This document shows positions 57,377 through 64,000 of a DNA stretch of 64,000 nt, in pieces. Under the pieces are notes generated by a model. That model was not told the origin of the DNA and did not search any database. It saw only the letters and a program-made list of their open reading frames with translations. Source of the stretch: Proteus penneri (lineage in GTDB: Bacteria > Pseudomonadota > Gammaproteobacteria > Enterobacterales > Enterobacteriaceae). The number at the start of each line of letters is the position of its first letter. The first letter of the stretch is position 1. The stretch lies in assembly GCF_003144535.1 (NCBI RefSeq), contig NZ_PHFJ01000001.1, positions 553,280 to 617,279 on the forward strand, given 5' to 3'. Made by a program: the position numbers and the translations under genes.

Positions 57377-58189
57377 ATGATGATTCGAGCATTAAACTCA
57401 CTATATCAACAACGTGCTGAAAATGGTGAATATGGTCATGGTCACGGAAAAGGGCGTTGCGGTGGTAAAGGTAAACATAACCGACACCAAGAAAATCATG
57501 GTGAGCATTGTTGTCATGGTGAGCATAGTCATGCACACGAAGGTCGCGGTGAGTGTTGTCATGGTGGACATGATCATGGACACGAAGGTCGTGGTGAATG
57601 TTGTCATGGTGAACATCGTTCTGATGGACATGGAAAGCAACGTGGCCGTGGATGCGCTGGTAGGGGGAAAGGGCAAGGTCGCCAGTTAAAACGTATGTTT
57701 GATCATGGTGATTTACGCGTTCTGCTACTTAGTATGATCTCGAAAAAGCCAAGTCATGGTTATGAAATTATTAGAGAAATAGATGAGGCTTCTTCAGGAT
57801 TATATGTACCTAGCCCTGGTGTGATTTATCCAACGTTAACACTACTTGAAGAGCAAGATTTATTAGTTGCTACGATTGCTGAAAAAGGTCGTAAAAACTA
57901 CAGCATTACATCTGAAGGTGCTGCATTTTTAGCAGAACATCAAGATATAGATGCCAATATCCAAAGAAAACTGGCTTATGCGAGAGATTTGTCTCAAAAC
58001 GCGGGTGGTGTTTCTGAGGAAATTGAATCTGCTGTTGGTAAATTAAAAGCAGTTTTACGCCATAAATTAGTGTTAAAAGAGCTCTCTGTGGAAAGAGCTG
58101 GACGTATTGCTTCTATTCTTAATGAAGCAGTTGAGAAAATTGAAGCTATCAATGAGGCATTGATCTCAGAGGAAAGGGAAGATGAATAA
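57377..58189 (+). CDS. yqjI: YqjI-like PadR-family metal-responsive repressor
   Basis: This 270-residue protein has a His/Cys/Gly-rich N-terminal region (about residues 18-100) followed by a PadR winged-helix domain (about 110-185; LLSMISKKPSHGYEIIREI and PSPGVIYPTLTLLEEQDLL) and a C-terminal helical dimerisation part. E. coli YqjI (207) has the same plan: it binds nickel or iron through the His-rich part and represses the ferric reductase gene yqjH. Here the metal-binding part is much longer and no yqjH is adjacent. GAGGGA precedes the start. The orthology call is by architecture and the SHGYE and PSPGVIYPTLT motifs. Confidence 0.8.
   Translation: MMIRALNSLYQQRAENGEYGHGHGKGRCGGKGKHNRHQENHGEHCCHGEHSHAHEGRGECCHGGHDHGHEGRGECCHGEHRSDGHGKQRGRGCAGRGKGQGRQLKRMFDHGDLRVLLLSMISKKPSHGYEIIREIDEASSGLYVPSPGVIYPTLTLLEEQDLLVATIAEKGRKNYSITSEGAAFLAEHQDIDANIQRKLAYARDLSQNAGGVSEEIESAVGKLKAVLRHKLVLKELSVERAGRIASILNEAVEKIEAINEALISEEREDE
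57491..57625 (+). repeat. 45-bp tandem repeat encoding a 15-residue His/Cys unit
   Basis: Three successive 15-residue units are seen in the YqjI-like protein: NHGEHCCHGEHSHAH, EGRGECCHGGHDHGH and EGRGECCHGEHRSDG. The DNA copies starting near 57536 and 57581 share ACGAAGGTCG and the following CATGGTG segments. The repeat is probably the source of the longer metal-binding tail. Confidence 0.7.
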
Positions 58190-58337
58190 AGCAGATACTC
58201 GGTTACAAAATTCAAGAAGAAATAATGAAATAGATAAAGAAGATTTGGAAAACAATCCAGCAGTAAAAGAACAAATTTGCCCGAAAATGCCGGTTTCTTA
58301 TTTTCGTAGAGCATTACGTAAACCAGGCAGAATATAA
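58182..58337 (+). CDS. Small ORF (51 codons) overlapping the yqjI-like stop
   Basis: An ATG at 58182 lies inside the last codons of the yqjI-like gene (ATGAATAA) after AGGAAAGGGAAG, a good ribosome binding site. The 51-residue product is hydrophilic and basic at its end (CPKMPVSYFRRALRKPGRI). It has no signal or membrane segment and one cysteine. I do not recognise it. Overlap and spacing suggest translational coupling to the regulator. Confidence 0.55.
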   Translation: MNKADTRLQNSRRNNEIDKEDLENNPAVKEQICPKMPVSYFRRALRKPGRI

Positions 58338-58947
58338 TAATAATGGACAGAGGTTATAATGATATAATCTCTGTCACTTTCCCCTCTATTATGCAATTTC
58401 TCTCCATTTATCACCTTATAAAATATATTCTAAATATCAAAACGTCTCATTCCTGATAAAACATTTCTTATCTCTATTTACCTGTAATACATCATTTTTT
58501 GATGGGTGGTTACATTGATTTTCTCTGGTTATTGTACTGACCTCAAAAAAATCACAAATGATTGTGGAAATGTTCCACATTAGCGATTATTTTATTTAGA
58601 TTAGTGAACCCATTATAAAATTTGAAAACGAAAACCAGAGATATGTTTGAAATAATAAATTAAATACCGAATAAAAATAATAAACGTTTGTAAGTACTTA
58701 AACGAGAATAAGTACCTTTGCTCAAACGTAGCCTTACTTATGATGTTGGAAGATAATCAACATATCGGTTTATTTATTATTAAGAATATAAATAATGATG
58801 CGAATAACTGATTGATATTTATAAAAATATTATCTAATCACTATAACAATACGCTCATCAGATAGAGCAATCGACCAACAACTAAATTGATTGCTATGCA
58901 TTTGCCGTACCTGTTAAGCCAACATTTGCTAACTTAGGAATATTCGA
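58338..58947. other. Intergenic region before the glycoporin, with a 17-base inverted repeat
   Basis: TGTGGAAATGTTCCACA at 58563-58579 is a perfect inverted repeat of seven-base arms around ATG. Another partial dyad, CGTTT...AAACG around AAGTACTT, is at 58685-58704. No gene is visible. The sites probably serve a sugar-responsive regulator of the porin gene. The first is not a good CRP site because its half-sites are one base too far apart. Confidence 0.4.
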
Positions 58948-60471
58948 ATGAAAGTTAAAGCATTATCTGCTGTGATAAGTTTAATCCTTACCGCGCCATT
59001 ATGTGCAAACGCACAAACCGATATAAGTGCAATTGAAGCAAGGTTAAATGTACTTGAACAACGAGCAACCGCCGCTGAAGCTAGAGCCGCAGCAGCAGAA
59101 CAAAAAGCGGCTCGCCTTGAGCAATTAATTAATTCCAACAGCTTATCTCAAGAAAAGAAAGCATCAAATAATGTTACAAACGTCAACATGGAGCAACGCG
59201 TTGCTCTATTAGAAAAGCAATCTGATGAGGCTCAAGCCAAAGTAGATATAACACAAACTCAACTTAATGAAATCCAGCAAAAACAATCAGCTCAGCTTGC
59301 TAGTACGAAAAGTAAAGACGGCACAGGTTTTTTCTCTACCAATACAAATTGGGGTGATCTCAAATTATATGGTGACGTTGAATATAATATTGATGCAGCT
59401 AGTAAGAAAGGGCAACTAACATCGATGAGAATGATGCCCGGTAATCAAAAAGATTTTGATGATAATGAAAAATGGTCACTTAATGGGCGTATTTTAATTG
59501 GTGTGGATGGTGAACGAGAATTAAAAAACGGTAATTATGCTGGTTTCCGGGTTCAGCCTATGGCTGACATGACAGGTAAAATGAATCTCGATGATGCTGT
59601 TTTCTACTTTGGGCAACGTGATAAATGGCAATATAAAATTGGTCGCTATGAAGCTTATGACATGTTCCCTCTAAACCAAGATACATTTGTTGAGTATTCA
59701 GGTAATACAGCAAATGATTTATATGGTGATGGCTTTGGCTATATCTATATGATGAAAGAAGGACGCGGTCGTAGTAGCGATGGTGGTAGTATGATGATTA
59801 ATACATACTATAACGACTGGTATTTTGAGCTAAATGCTTTAGTTGAAGATGGAACTTCTGTTTTTAAAGATGGTGAGTATCATGGGCGTAAACTTGATAA
59901 TCGTAAAAATGTTATTTACATGCGGCCTGTTGTTGCATGGCAAAAAGATAACTTCACGATTGCGGGAGCAATAGATGCGAATGTGATAAGCAAAGCTTAT
60001 GGCTATGATGATGAAAATGGAAAATTCCAAGATCAGTCACGACGTACAGGTTATGGCTTAACTGTAAAATGGGACACTTTAGCTGATGATCCTATTAACG
60101 GTATTGTTGCAAATTTAAGTGCTGCTTATCTCGACGCTAAAGATGAAAATGATTTTTCTATTGGTAGTAATGTGTTGTGGCGAAAATTTCAACTTGGTTA
60201 TATTTATGCTCATAATGATATTAAAGCTTACTATCAAAAAAGCGGAAACGGCAGTGGTCAAAATGACACCTATTTAACACTTAATCCTGGAAAGTACAAT
60301 ATCAACACAGTATTTGCTTCTTATGAATTACCTAATATTTTAGATATGGATAATTTCAAGACTTATTTAGGTGCTTATTATTCACATATAGATGGCAAAG
60401 ATGATATTAATGTACATAGTAGTGATAAAGATCGTTATGGGGCTCGTGTCCGCTTTAAGTATCTATTTTAA
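58948..60471 (+). CDS. RafY/ScrY-like carbohydrate porin
   Basis: This 507-residue outer membrane protein has a signal peptide (MKVKALSAVISLILTAPLCANA) and an N-terminal periplasmic coiled coil (about residues 24-115; ISAIEARLNVLEQRATAAEARA) like that of sucrose porin ScrY. A beta-barrel follows, from about residue 130, ending in the terminal Phe (ARVRFKYLF) needed for outer membrane insertion. The barrel resembles the RafY glycoporin family more than maltoporin. No sugar transporter, hydrolase or regulator is adjacent, so the sugar is unknown. A terminator follows. Confidence 0.8.
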   Translation: MKVKALSAVISLILTAPLCANAQTDISAIEARLNVLEQRATAAEARAAAAEQKAARLEQLINSNSLSQEKKASNNVTNVNMEQRVALLEKQSDEAQAKVDITQTQLNEIQQKQSAQLASTKSKDGTGFFSTNTNWGDLKLYGDVEYNIDAASKKGQLTSMRMMPGNQKDFDDNEKWSLNGRILIGVDGERELKNGNYAGFRVQPMADMTGKMNLDDAVFYFGQRDKWQYKIGRYEAYDMFPLNQDTFVEYSGNTANDLYGDGFGYIYMMKEGRGRSSDGGSMMINTYYNDWYFELNALVEDGTSVFKDGEYHGRKLDNRKNVIYMRPVVAWQKDNFTIAGAIDANVISKAYGYDDENGKFQDQSRRTGYGLTVKWDTLADDPINGIVANLSAAYLDAKDENDFSIGSNVLWRKFQLGYIYAHNDIKAYYQKSGNGSGQNDTYLTLNPGKYNINTVFASYELPNILDMDNFKTYLGAYYSHIDGKDDINVHSSDKDRYGARVRFKYLF

Positions 60472-60508
60472 CTCTATTTTTAATACTTATAGTTAGAGAT
60501 TGATTTAT

Positions 60509-60562
60509 ATAAAGACTTCAAGATACTGAGTATTGTTGGTTAATTGAAGTCTTTATTTTTTA
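60509..60562 (+). terminator. Terminator after the glycoporin gene
   Basis: ATAAAGACTTCAA pairs exactly with TTGAAGTCTTTAT across a 22-base loop and is followed by TTTTTTAT. Confidence 0.75.
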
Positions 60563-60697
60563 TATAGTTTGCATCGTTGTTGGAGCTAGATAGCTGATTT
60601 TTCTCGTGCTATTGTTTTATTTCCTGCGGTAATCAGTTTAACGTTTATAGACGTTTAACTAGCGTATTATGGGTGATATTTATCAGGAAACAATTCA

Positions 60698-61348
60698 ATG
60701 CCTTTCTATATACAAAGCAGTAATTTAAATATCGACAAGACCTATAAGAAAAATAGAATAAAAACACTATTAATAGGCTTATCCTTAATTCCTTCATTTG
60801 GGTTTGCTCATGATCTTTCTCAATTACCACAAAAGGAACGCGTAGCTTACTTTACGCAAGCCCAGCAAGCAGGGATCACCGGTGTGGCAATTAAAACCAA
60901 ACCTGTTCTAGCAAGACCCGCGAAAGAAGGTGAGATCATCATAACTATAATTAAAGGTGAAGGGATTGAAACAATTTCAGAACCCGCAAAAGTAGGAGAT
61001 TGGGTAGTACAAAATATTTGTCCAGAAACAGGTAATGAGGAGATCTTGGTAAGAAAAACCAAATTCGCTCAACGTTATAATATCGCAGAGAAAAGTGAAA
61101 TTAATTTAGCGTCTTATCCTAGTAATTATCGGCCTTTTACTCCAAAGGGGATCGAAATGAATTACTTTATTATACCGGATTCTACACCTCCATTTGCAAT
61201 GAAGGCGCCTTGGGGAGAATTGCAACGTTTTCAATCGGGCGATGCTGTTGTGCAATCCACAATAGATAGTCAAGATATTTACCGTATTCAAAAGGCAGCA
61301 TTTGAGTGTACTTATACTATCCTTAAACCTGCTAAATTAGCACAATAA
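60698..61348 (+). CDS. Exported protein of unknown function
   Basis: This 216-residue protein has a long basic n-region and a signal-like core (KTLLIGLSLIPSFGFAHD), so it is probably periplasmic. The mature part contains AKVGDWVVQNICPETGNEEILVRKTKFAQRYNI, a short segment like those in PGDYG-domain proteins, and two cysteines (NICPE, FECTY). I cannot assign a function. The start ATG follows AGGAAA. The interval to ahpC holds an OxyR-like site; no terminator was recognised after this gene. Confidence 0.65.
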   Translation: MPFYIQSSNLNIDKTYKKNRIKTLLIGLSLIPSFGFAHDLSQLPQKERVAYFTQAQQAGITGVAIKTKPVLARPAKEGEIIITIIKGEGIETISEPAKVGDWVVQNICPETGNEEILVRKTKFAQRYNIAEKSEINLASYPSNYRPFTPKGIEMNYFIIPDSTPPFAMKAPWGELQRFQSGDAVVQSTIDSQDIYRIQKAAFECTYTILKPAKLAQ

Positions 61349-61537
61349 TATTAAACTAATCTCTGGTAGATTGAATTATTATTTTTATAATTCATTATGT
61401 TATAATCATATCGCCATTTAAGGCAAAGATGTTAAATAGAGAGAGTAGTTGATAGTAAGTAAGGCATATTGCATGGTTGTTTAATTGCATTAATAGCTAC
61501 ATTTAGTTAACCTATCTCTATCAATTTCTTCAACTCA

Positions 61538-61574
61538 TTAGGTAAAACCTATTGAACTGATAGTAGGAATGTAT
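61538..61574. promoter_or_regulatory. OxyR-like binding site upstream of ahpC
   Basis: Two 15-base dyads, TTAGGTAAAACCTAT and ATAGTAGGAATGTAT, are separated by seven bases. They match the tandem OxyR pattern ATAGNTNNNANCTAT twice with N7 spacing (10 of 11 and 9 of 11 fixed bases). The site ends 58 bases before the ahpC start, consistent with peroxide activation. Confidence 0.7.
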
Positions 61575-61632
61575 TAGCTATTCTCAAGTGGAATAGGTAC
61601 ATTAGTTCCCATACCAAACAGGAGGAAATACA

Positions 61633-62196
61633 ATGTCTTTAATTAATACCCCAATCAAACCATTCAAAAACATGGCATTTAAAGACGGTCAATTCGTAGA
61701 AGTGACTGAAAAGGACGTCGAAGGAAAATGGAGCGTTTTCTTCTTTTACCCTGCAGACTTCACTTTTGTGTGCCCAACCGAATTAGGTGACTTAGCTGAT
61801 CATTATGCTGAGTTCCAAAAAATGGGCGTAGAAATTTATTCAGTTTCTACCGATACACATTTTACCCATAAAGCATGGCACAGCAGTTCAGAAACTATCG
61901 GTAAAATCAAATATGGCATGATTGGCGATCCAACTGGTGCATTAACTCGTAACTTTGAAAATATGCGTGAGAACGAAGGTCTTGCAGACCGCGGTACTTT
62001 CGTTGTTGACCCACAAGGTATTATCCAAGCAATTGAAATTACTGCTGAAGGTATTGGCCGTGATGCATCAGACCTGCTGCGTAAAGTTAAAGCGGCTCAG
62101 TATGTAGCTAGCCACCCAGGCGAAGTTTGCCCAGCAAAATGGAAAGAAGGTGATGCAACTTTAGCTCCATCACTGGATTTAGTTGGCAAAATCTAA
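61633..62196 (+). CDS. ahpC: Alkyl hydroperoxide reductase subunit C (peroxiredoxin)
   Basis: This 187-residue typical 2-Cys peroxiredoxin reduces H2O2 and organic peroxides. The peroxidatic Cys is in [14 protein letters not shown] (Cys47) and the resolving Cys in [10 protein letters not shown] (about Cys166). It is nearly identical to E. coli AhpC (187). AGGAGG lies eight bases before the start. ahpF follows after a hairpin. Confidence 0.97.
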   Translation: MSLINTPIKPFKNMAFKDGQFVEVTEKDVEGKWSVFFFYPADFTFVCPTELGDLADHYAEFQKMGVEIYSVSTDTHFTHKAWHSSSETIGKIKYGMIGDPTGALTRNFENMRENEGLADRGTFVVDPQGIIQAIEITAEGIGRDASDLLRKVKAAQYVASHPGEVCPAKWKEGDATLAPSLDLVGKI

Positions 62197-62226
62197 ATAA
62201 GAATTAAGCCACTAAAAAAGTTATTT

Positions 62227-62248
62227 ATCGGGTGTTTCGGCACCCGAT
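62227..62248 (+). terminator. Attenuating hairpin between ahpC and ahpF
   Basis: ATCGGGTG/CACCCGAT with loop TTTCGG is followed by TTTTATT. It probably lets only part of the ahpC transcript continue into ahpF. Confidence 0.65.
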
Positions 62249-62266
62249 TTTATTGAGGGTGCAAAA

Positions 62267-63835
62267 ATGTTAGATAATAATTTAAAAGCTCAATTGAAAG
62301 CTTATTTAGAACGATTAACTCAGCCAGTTGAGTTAGTAGCAACATTAGACGACAGTAAACATTCAGCTGATATTCAAGCGCTATTAAAAGAAATCGAACC
62401 ATTATCCGATAAAGTCACTTATCGTGAAGATAATAACGCTGATGTGCGTAAACCATCTTTTCTTATTACTAACCCAGGAAAAGAAACGGGTGTTCGCTTT
62501 GCTGGTTCGCCATTAGGCCATGAATTTACTTCATTAGTTTTAGCTTTGCTACAAACTGGCGGTCACCCATCAAAAGAAGCGCAAGAATTACTTGAACAAA
62601 TTCGTCAGTTAGACGGTGAGTTTCATTTCGAAACCTATTATTCGCTCTCTTGTCATAACTGCCCAGATGTTGTTCAGGCATTAAACTTAATGGCGATTTT
62701 AAATCCGAAGATCACACATACTGCGATTGACGGAGGCATGTTCCAAAATGAAATTCAGGAACGTAATATCATGGGCGTTCCTGCTGTATTCTTAAATGGC
62801 AACGAGTTTGGTCAGGGTCGTATGACCTTAGCTGAAATCGTTAACAAAGTAGACAGCAATGCAGAAAAACGTACTGCAGAATTGTTAAACCAAAAAGATG
62901 CATTTGATGTATTAATTGTGGGAAGTGGCCCTGCGGGTGCGTCGGCAGCTGTTTATTCAGCTCGTAAAGGTTTGAATACTGGCCTTATTGGTGAACGTTT
63001 TGGTGGTCAAGTTCTTGATACTGTTGATATTGAAAACTATATCTCAGTACCAAAAACTGAAGGTGCAAAACTTGCAGGTGCTTTAAAAGCCCATATTGAT
63101 GATTACCAAGTGGATGTGATTGATAGCCAAACAGTCAGTCGTTTAATTCCTGGCGCATCAGAAGGGGAATTACACCAAATTGAAACAGCATCAGGTGCGC
63201 TTTTAAAAACCCGTAGCTTAATTATTGCCACAGGTGCTCGCTGGAGAAATATGAATGTTCCCGGTGAAAATGAGTACCGTACTCGCGGTGTAACTTATTG
63301 TCCACACTGTGATGGTCCACTATTTAAAGGTAAAAGAGTTGCTGTTATTGGTGGTGGTAACTCAGGTGTTGAAGCGGCAATTGACTTAGCTGGCTTGGTT
63401 GAACACGTAACAGTATTAGAATTCGCTCCAGAAATGAGAGCCGATGCGGTATTACAGAAAAAACTGCGTAGCTTAAGCAATGTAGAGGTTATCTTAAATG
63501 CCCAAACTACAGAAGTGTATGGCGATGGTACTAAATTAACCGGTCTCAAATATAAAGATCGCACCAATGATTCTATGCACGATATTGCGCTAGCCGGTAT
63601 TTTCGTGCAAATCGGCTTATTACCTAATACACAGTGGTTAGAAGGTACCGTTGAGCGTAATAAGATGGGCGAAATTATTGTTGATGCTCGCGGTGAAACC
63701 AATATTAAAGGTGTATTTGCTGCGGGTGACTGTACAACAGTACCTTATAAGCAAATCATCATTGCTGCAGGTGAAGGTGCAAAAGCCTCACTTAGCGCCT
63801 TTGATTACTTGATTCGCACGAGTGCAAAGAATTAA
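62267..63835 (+). CDS. ahpF: Alkyl hydroperoxide reductase subunit F
   Basis: This 522-residue flavoprotein passes electrons from NADH to AhpC. The N-terminal domain (residues 1-200) contains CHNCPDV, the redox pair that reduces AhpC. The thioredoxin-reductase-like part has the FAD motif [17 protein letters not shown], the redox pair CPHCDGP and the NADH motif [11 protein letters not shown]. coli AhpF is 521 residues. It is second in ahpCF, 70 bases after ahpC. Confidence 0.96.
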   Translation: MLDNNLKAQLKAYLERLTQPVELVATLDDSKHSADIQALLKEIEPLSDKVTYREDNNADVRKPSFLITNPGKETGVRFAGSPLGHEFTSLVLALLQTGGHPSKEAQELLEQIRQLDGEFHFETYYSLSCHNCPDVVQALNLMAILNPKITHTAIDGGMFQNEIQERNIMGVPAVFLNGNEFGQGRMTLAEIVNKVDSNAEKRTAELLNQKDAFDVLIVGSGPAGASAAVYSARKGLNTGLIGERFGGQVLDTVDIENYISVPKTEGAKLAGALKAHIDDYQVDVIDSQTVSRLIPGASEGELHQIETASGALLKTRSLIIATGARWRNMNVPGENEYRTRGVTYCPHCDGPLFKGKRVAVIGGGNSGVEAAIDLAGLVEHVTVLEFAPEMRADAVLQKKLRSLSNVEVILNAQTTEVYGDGTKLTGLKYKDRTNDSMHDIALAGIFVQIGLLPNTQWLEGTVERNKMGEIIVDARGETNIKGVFAAGDCTTVPYKQIIIAAGEGAKASLSAFDYLIRTSAKN

Positions 63836-63891
63836 AAATTAGTTATTAGTATTGCTAGCATTGTATGTAAAAAGCATCTCATATTGAACTG

Positions 63892-63928
63892 CACCCCAAA
63901 AGTTGGACACCAACTTTGGGGTGTTTTT
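63892..63928 (+). terminator. Hairpin inside the IS terminal region
   Basis: CACCCCAAAAGTTGG pairs with CCAACTTTGGGGTG (one bulged A) and is followed by TTTTT. It may protect the transposase from outside transcription and also end ahpCF transcripts. Confidence 0.6.
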
Positions 63929-63930
63929 CT

Positions 63931-64000
63931 ATGGCTAAATATTCTCTTGATTTTAAACTAAATGTGATTAATTTTTATCTCAAAGGCAATAGTCGTCTAT
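63931..64000 (+). CDS. IS3-family transposase OrfA, 3'-truncated by window edge
   Basis: The 23 visible residues, MAKYSLDFKLNVINFYLKGN followed by SRL, match the N-terminal helix-turn-helix start of IS150-group OrfA proteins (MAKYSxEFK...). The rest lies beyond the window. Confidence 0.75.
   Translation, partial: MAKYSLDFKLNVINFYLKGNSRL

Larger units (their letters stand above)
63885..64000 (+). mobile_element. Left end of an IS3-family (IS150-group) insertion sequence, cut by the window edge
   Basis: TGAACTGCACCCCAAAAGTT resembles the terminal inverted repeat of IS150-like elements (TGTACTGCACCC...). It is followed by a transposase orfA start. The right end and any target duplication lie outside the window. 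Confidence 0.75.

Noticed and set aside
57401..57689. Two 91-codon frames (both strands) over the His-rich part of the yqjI-like gene
   Set aside because: They are low-complexity Met/Thr/Val products of the repeated CATGGTG sequence in other frames.
58563..58579. Reading TGTGGAAATGTTCCACA as a CRP site
   Set aside because: CRP half-sites TGTGA and TCACA need a six-base gap; here the half-sites are TGTGG and CCACA with seven.

Overview
The window looks like chromosome of an AT-rich member of the Morganellaceae, most probably Proteus. The proteins are close to Escherichia coli homologues, the gene blocks follow enterobacterial order, and codon use and intergenic DNA are AT-rich. No tRNA, rRNA or CRISPR array was seen. 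The genus call rests on recognition of gene content and was not tested by any search.

Layout. 1-6.4 kb: cell envelope and central carbon genes (mepM partial, lpxM, pykA, hexR, zwf) in E. coli order, with HexR- and Cra-like operators; no edd-eda follows zwf. 6.7-7.7 kb: the spermidine exporter mdtJI behind a short upstream ORF and an apparent Shine-Dalgarno-sequestering leader. 8-20.9 kb: an SDR protein, then yoaB, yoaA, tsaB, yeaY, fadD, rnd, minEDC, ycgL, a frameshifted MltB-type transglycosylase, ycgM and ycgN. 21-26.5 kb: accessory genes (fetAB behind a Fur-like box, a secreted hydrolase, a Rob-like and a TetR regulator, a NUDIX enzyme, a chemoreceptor remnant). 26.6-31 kb: ldhA and ydbH-ynbE-ydbL, with ydbH split by one in-frame stop. 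31-35.4 kb: a very AT-rich chaperone-usher fimbrial operon. 35.8-40 kb: an azoR remnant beside hrpA. 40-48 kb: ydgI, ydgH, pntAB, uspE, fnr. 48.6-53.5 kb: an anaerobic DMSO-reductase-like operon under a perfect FNR box, ending in a multi-cluster ferredoxin. 53.6-61.3 kb: a quinone oxidoreductase, a tyrosine-decarboxylase-like protein that has lost its PLP lysine, a YqjI-like metal-sensing PadR repressor with three operators and a small overlapping ORF, a glycoporin and an unknown secreted protein. 61.5-63.8 kb: ahpCF under an OxyR-like site. The last 116 bases are the left end of an IS3-family insertion sequence.

Themes. Oxygen and redox control recur (FNR boxes at fnr and the dms operon, OxyR site at ahpC, Fur boxes at fetA and upstream of yqjI). 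Gene decay is also visible: ydbH nonsense codon, mltB-like frameshift, azoR and chemoreceptor remnants. The most unusual items are the catalytically dead-looking decarboxylase homologue (55117-56955), the mdtJI leader switch (6696-6950) and the expanded His/Cys-rich YqjI with its coupled 51-codon ORF (57286-58337).
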